This document shows positions 6,501-7,685 of a stretch of DNA of 7,685 nt, piece after piece. Location of the stretch: NCBI GenBank assembly GCA_900762945.1, contig CAAFIN010000306.1, forward strand, positions 1 to 7,685, in the 5' to 3' direction. Origin of the DNA: Clostridia bacterium (lineage in GTDB: Bacteria > Bacillota > Clostridia > Christensenellales > Pumilibacteraceae). The notes beneath the pieces are model-generated. The model ran no database searches, had not been told where the DNA came from, and worked only from the letters and a program-made list of their open reading frames with translations. Positions within the stretch are counted from its first letter, which is position 1, and each line of letters starts with the position of its first letter. A program made the position numbers and the translations under genes.

Positions 6501-7408
6501 AGCGCGCCTCCTTCGAGTTTTTTGCCGGTGACGGACAAGAAAACGTCGTCCATTTTGCCCTTGGTGATTTCGAAATCGTTGAACAGTTCCGGGTGCGCCA
6601 CGATAAGGTCGCGGGCGGCGGCGGTGTCCTTGACTTCTATTCTCACCGCGTCGCGGATCTTCTCGTAAGGAAGCCCGAGCGCGTTCACGGCGGTTTCGTC
6701 GGCGTTATAAACGGTGATAAAGTCGCCGGTATACGCGTTCTTGAGTTCGAGCGGCGTGCCTTGCGCCACGATTTTGCCGTGATCGAGGATAACTACGTGA
6801 TCCGCGTCGGCGGCTTCTTCCATATAGTGCGTGGTAAGGAATACGGTCATTCCGTCGCGCTTGCGGCAGTTGTCCACCACTTCCCACAACGTTTTGCGGG
6901 TCTGCGGGTCAAGCCCGGTCGTAGGCTCGTCGAGTATCAGAATCTCCGGCTTGTGGATAAGCGCTCGGGCTACGTCTATTCTGCGGCGTTGGCCGCCCGA
7001 AAGTTTACCGAGCGTGCGATTGAAATAATCGCCGAAGCCGAGCAGTTCCTCGAGTTCGCCGACGCGCTTTTTCGCCGCTTCGCCGGTAATTCCGTAAAGC
7101 GCCGCGCGGGCGTAGAGATTGTCTTTTACGGTAAGACAGCCGTCGAGCGCGGACGACTGGAACACTACGCCGATCTTAGCGGTGATCGCCGCCATATCCG
7201 TGTCGACGTTCTTGCCGTCGAGAATTACCGTGCCGGAGTCTTTCGACTGCGTTCCGCACATAATCGATATCGTCGTGGACTTGCCCGCGCCGTTTACGCC
7301 CAAAAACGCAAATAACTCGCCGCGCTCGACCGCAAACGACAGATCGTCCACCGCCCTCAGATCGCCGAACGTTTTGACGAGATGACTTATTTCTATGATT
7401 TTATCCAA
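6497..7408 (-). CDS. ABC transporter ATP-binding protein (DrrA-like)
   Basis: The 303-residue ATPase powers the ABC-2 permease encoded next to it. All core motifs are intact: Walker A GVNGAGKST (37-45), Q-loop Gln84, signature LSGGQ (136-140), Walker B ILILDE (156-161) followed by the D-loop segment PTTGLD, and switch His194 in TTHYMEEA. About 80 residues beyond the nucleotide-binding domain form the accessory C-terminal region usual for DrrA/CcmA-type exporters. The start is TTG at 7408, set by GAGGAG at 7415-7420. The first Met is M50, inside the ATPase core, so a later start is not credible. The stop overlaps the permease start by four bases (ATGA). Transcription starts from the strong, operator-covered promoter upstream. 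Export rather than import is inferred from the DrrA likeness and the absence of a binding-protein gene. Confidence 0.95.
   Translation of the reverse strand: MDKIIEISHLVKTFGDLRAVDDLSFAVERGELFAFLGVNGAGKSTTISIMCGTQSKDSGTVILDGKNVDTDMAAITAKIGVVFQSSALDGCLTVKDNLYARAALYGITGEAAKKRVGELEELLGFGDYFNRTLGKLSGGQRRRIDVARALIHKPEILILDEPTTGLDPQTRKTLWEVVDNCRKRDGMTVFLTTHYMEEAADADHVVILDHGKIVAQGTPLELKNAYTGDFITVYNADETAVNALGLPYEKIRDAVRIEVKDTAAARDLIVAHPELFNDFEITKGKMDDVFLSVTGKKLEGGAL
6507..6512 (-). promoter_or_regulatory. ribosome binding site of the permease
   Basis: AGGAGG on the minus strand lies six bases before the ATG at 6500, inside the 3' end of the ATPase gene. Together with the ATGA overlap it indicates coupled but independently supported translation. 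Confidence 0.88.
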
Positions 7409-7414
7409 GTTTTT

Positions 7415-7420
7415 CTCCTC
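7415..7420 (-). promoter_or_regulatory. ribosome binding site deciding the TTG start at 7408
   Basis: GAGGAG on the minus strand, followed by AAAAAC and then TTG, gives a six-base spacer. This fixes the ATPase start at a non-ATG codon. Confidence 0.88.
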
Positions 7421-7462
7421 GATTGCGCGCCGCGGTTCCCCGTGCGTTTCTTTCGGCGCTCC

Positions 7463-7481
7463 ATCTTATACAGTATAAGAT
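7463..7481. promoter_or_regulatory. perfect 19-bp palindromic operator over the exporter -10 element
   Basis: The sequence ATCTTATAC-A-GTATAAGAT is a perfect inverted repeat with nine-base arms around one central base. It contains the whole -10 element (7472-7477) and the expected transcription start near 7465. A dimeric regulator bound here would exclude RNA polymerase, so repression is the likely mode. The cognate regulator is not proven; the nearby XRE protein is one candidate, and a GntR, TetR or MarR regulator outside the window is another. Confidence 0.8.
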
Positions 7482-7500
7482 AATTCGACGATTGTGTCAA
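7472..7500 (-). promoter_or_regulatory. near-consensus sigma70/sigmaA promoter of the ABC exporter operon
   Basis: On the minus strand TTGACA (7500-7495) is a perfect -35 hexamer. After exactly 17 bases comes TATACT (7477-7472), a five-of-six -10. Transcription should begin near 7465, giving a leader of about 57 bases before the TTG start. So strong a promoter, overlapped by a palindrome, fits a gene kept off until an inducer appears. Confidence 0.87.
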
Positions 7501-7508
7501 TCCTTAGA

Positions 7509-7529
7509 GGGTGCGTCATCCGGTTTTTT
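7509..7529 (+). other. small hairpin with a T-run, possible weak plus-strand terminator
   Basis: GGGTG (7509-7513) can pair with CATCC (7517-7521) through one G-U pair across a three-base loop. GG and six T (7524-7529) follow. The stem is short, and no plus-strand gene ends here, so its function is doubtful. Confidence 0.25.
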
Positions 7530-7609
7530 GTAAGAATATTAGGAAATATGCGGTATAAGTTGCACAAACGCGCCGTAAGCCGCTGTGTTTTGGGCTTGTT
7601 GATAGAGTT

Positions 7610-7615
7610 TATAAT
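7610..7615 (+). promoter_or_regulatory. probable -10 element of a divergent promoter leading out of the window
   Basis: TATAAT at 7610-7615 is a perfect -10 hexamer, but no good -35 lies 16-18 bases upstream. GAGGT at 7677-7681, at the very edge of the window, could be the ribosome binding site of a gene starting just beyond it. The rest of 7500-7685 holds no gene I can support. Confidence 0.35.
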
Positions 7616-7685
7616 GATAATTACTTCTCTGCTGTCTGAGATTCCACGCTCGGCGCATCGCATCGCTCTGAACGACGAGGTAAAA

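Noticed and set aside
6593..7315. Plus-strand open frame of 240 codons opposite the ABC ATPase
   Set aside because: The ATPase on the minus strand has every family motif intact. This frame is its shadow.
7474..7484. Possible plus-strand -10 (TATAAG or GATAAT) inside the operator, with the hairpin at 7509-7529 as a terminator, suggesting a tiny RNA
   Set aside because: There is no usable -35 at the right spacing, and the hairpin stem is only five pairs. The AT-rich text is explained by the palindrome and the minus-strand promoter.
7466..7663. Minus-strand open frame of 65 codons upstream of the exporter
   Set aside because: It runs through the promoter and ends within the operator, shows no recognisable domain, and would conflict with these sites. 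Probably not a gene.
1..7685. CRISPR array, tRNA, rRNA, insertion sequence, prophage or toxin-antitoxin pair
   Set aside because: No regularly spaced repeats, cloverleaf, terminal inverted repeats or transposase were seen. The XRE gene has no adjacent toxin-sized partner on its strand.

Overview
The window looks like chromosomal DNA of a Gram-positive-type anaerobe of intermediate G+C, most likely a Clostridia/Christensenellales-like Firmicute. That taxonomic guess has low confidence. It rests on strong AGGAGG-type ribosome binding sites, frequent non-ATG starts (TTG, GTG, TTG and one ATG among four genes), a consensus TTGACA/TATACT promoter, compact U-tract terminators, and a very large lipoprotein of a style I associate with gut Clostridia. 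I see no rRNA, tRNA, CRISPR array, insertion sequence or phage gene.

Layout: (1) 1-116 holds the possible tail of an upstream gene, a long imperfect hairpin and the ribosome binding site of the next gene. (2) 117-5075 (+) is one 1652-residue predicted lipoprotein. It has an N-terminal signal peptide with a lipobox-like Cys39, an N-terminal domain of about 270 residues, and then about six diverged copies of a two-part, beta-rich module. (3) 5097-5146 is its intrinsic terminator. (4) 5228-5434 (+) is a 68-residue stand-alone XRE-type DNA-binding protein. It starts with GTG, has no Shine-Dalgarno sequence, and an extended -10 element sits so close that the mRNA may be leaderless. (5) 5447-5584 holds two terminators back to back, separating the convergent units. 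(6) 7408-5601 (-) is a two-gene ABC exporter operon of the DrrA/DrrB (ABC-2) type: an ATPase followed by a permease, overlapping by ATGA. (7) 7409-7685 holds the operon's near-perfect sigma70/sigmaA promoter with a perfect 19-bp palindrome covering the -10 element, and further on a probable divergent promoter facing out of the window.

How the parts may work together: the exporter operon looks tightly repressible, with a strong promoter blocked by an operator over its -10. That is typical of drug- or peptide-responsive exporters. Half of that operator, TACAGTATAA, recurs upstream of the small XRE gene. This suggests, but does not prove, that the XRE protein controls both itself and the exporter. 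The giant modular lipoprotein is the most unusual element: I recognise no catalytic motif, and its repeat architecture is visible only by aligning its parts with each other.
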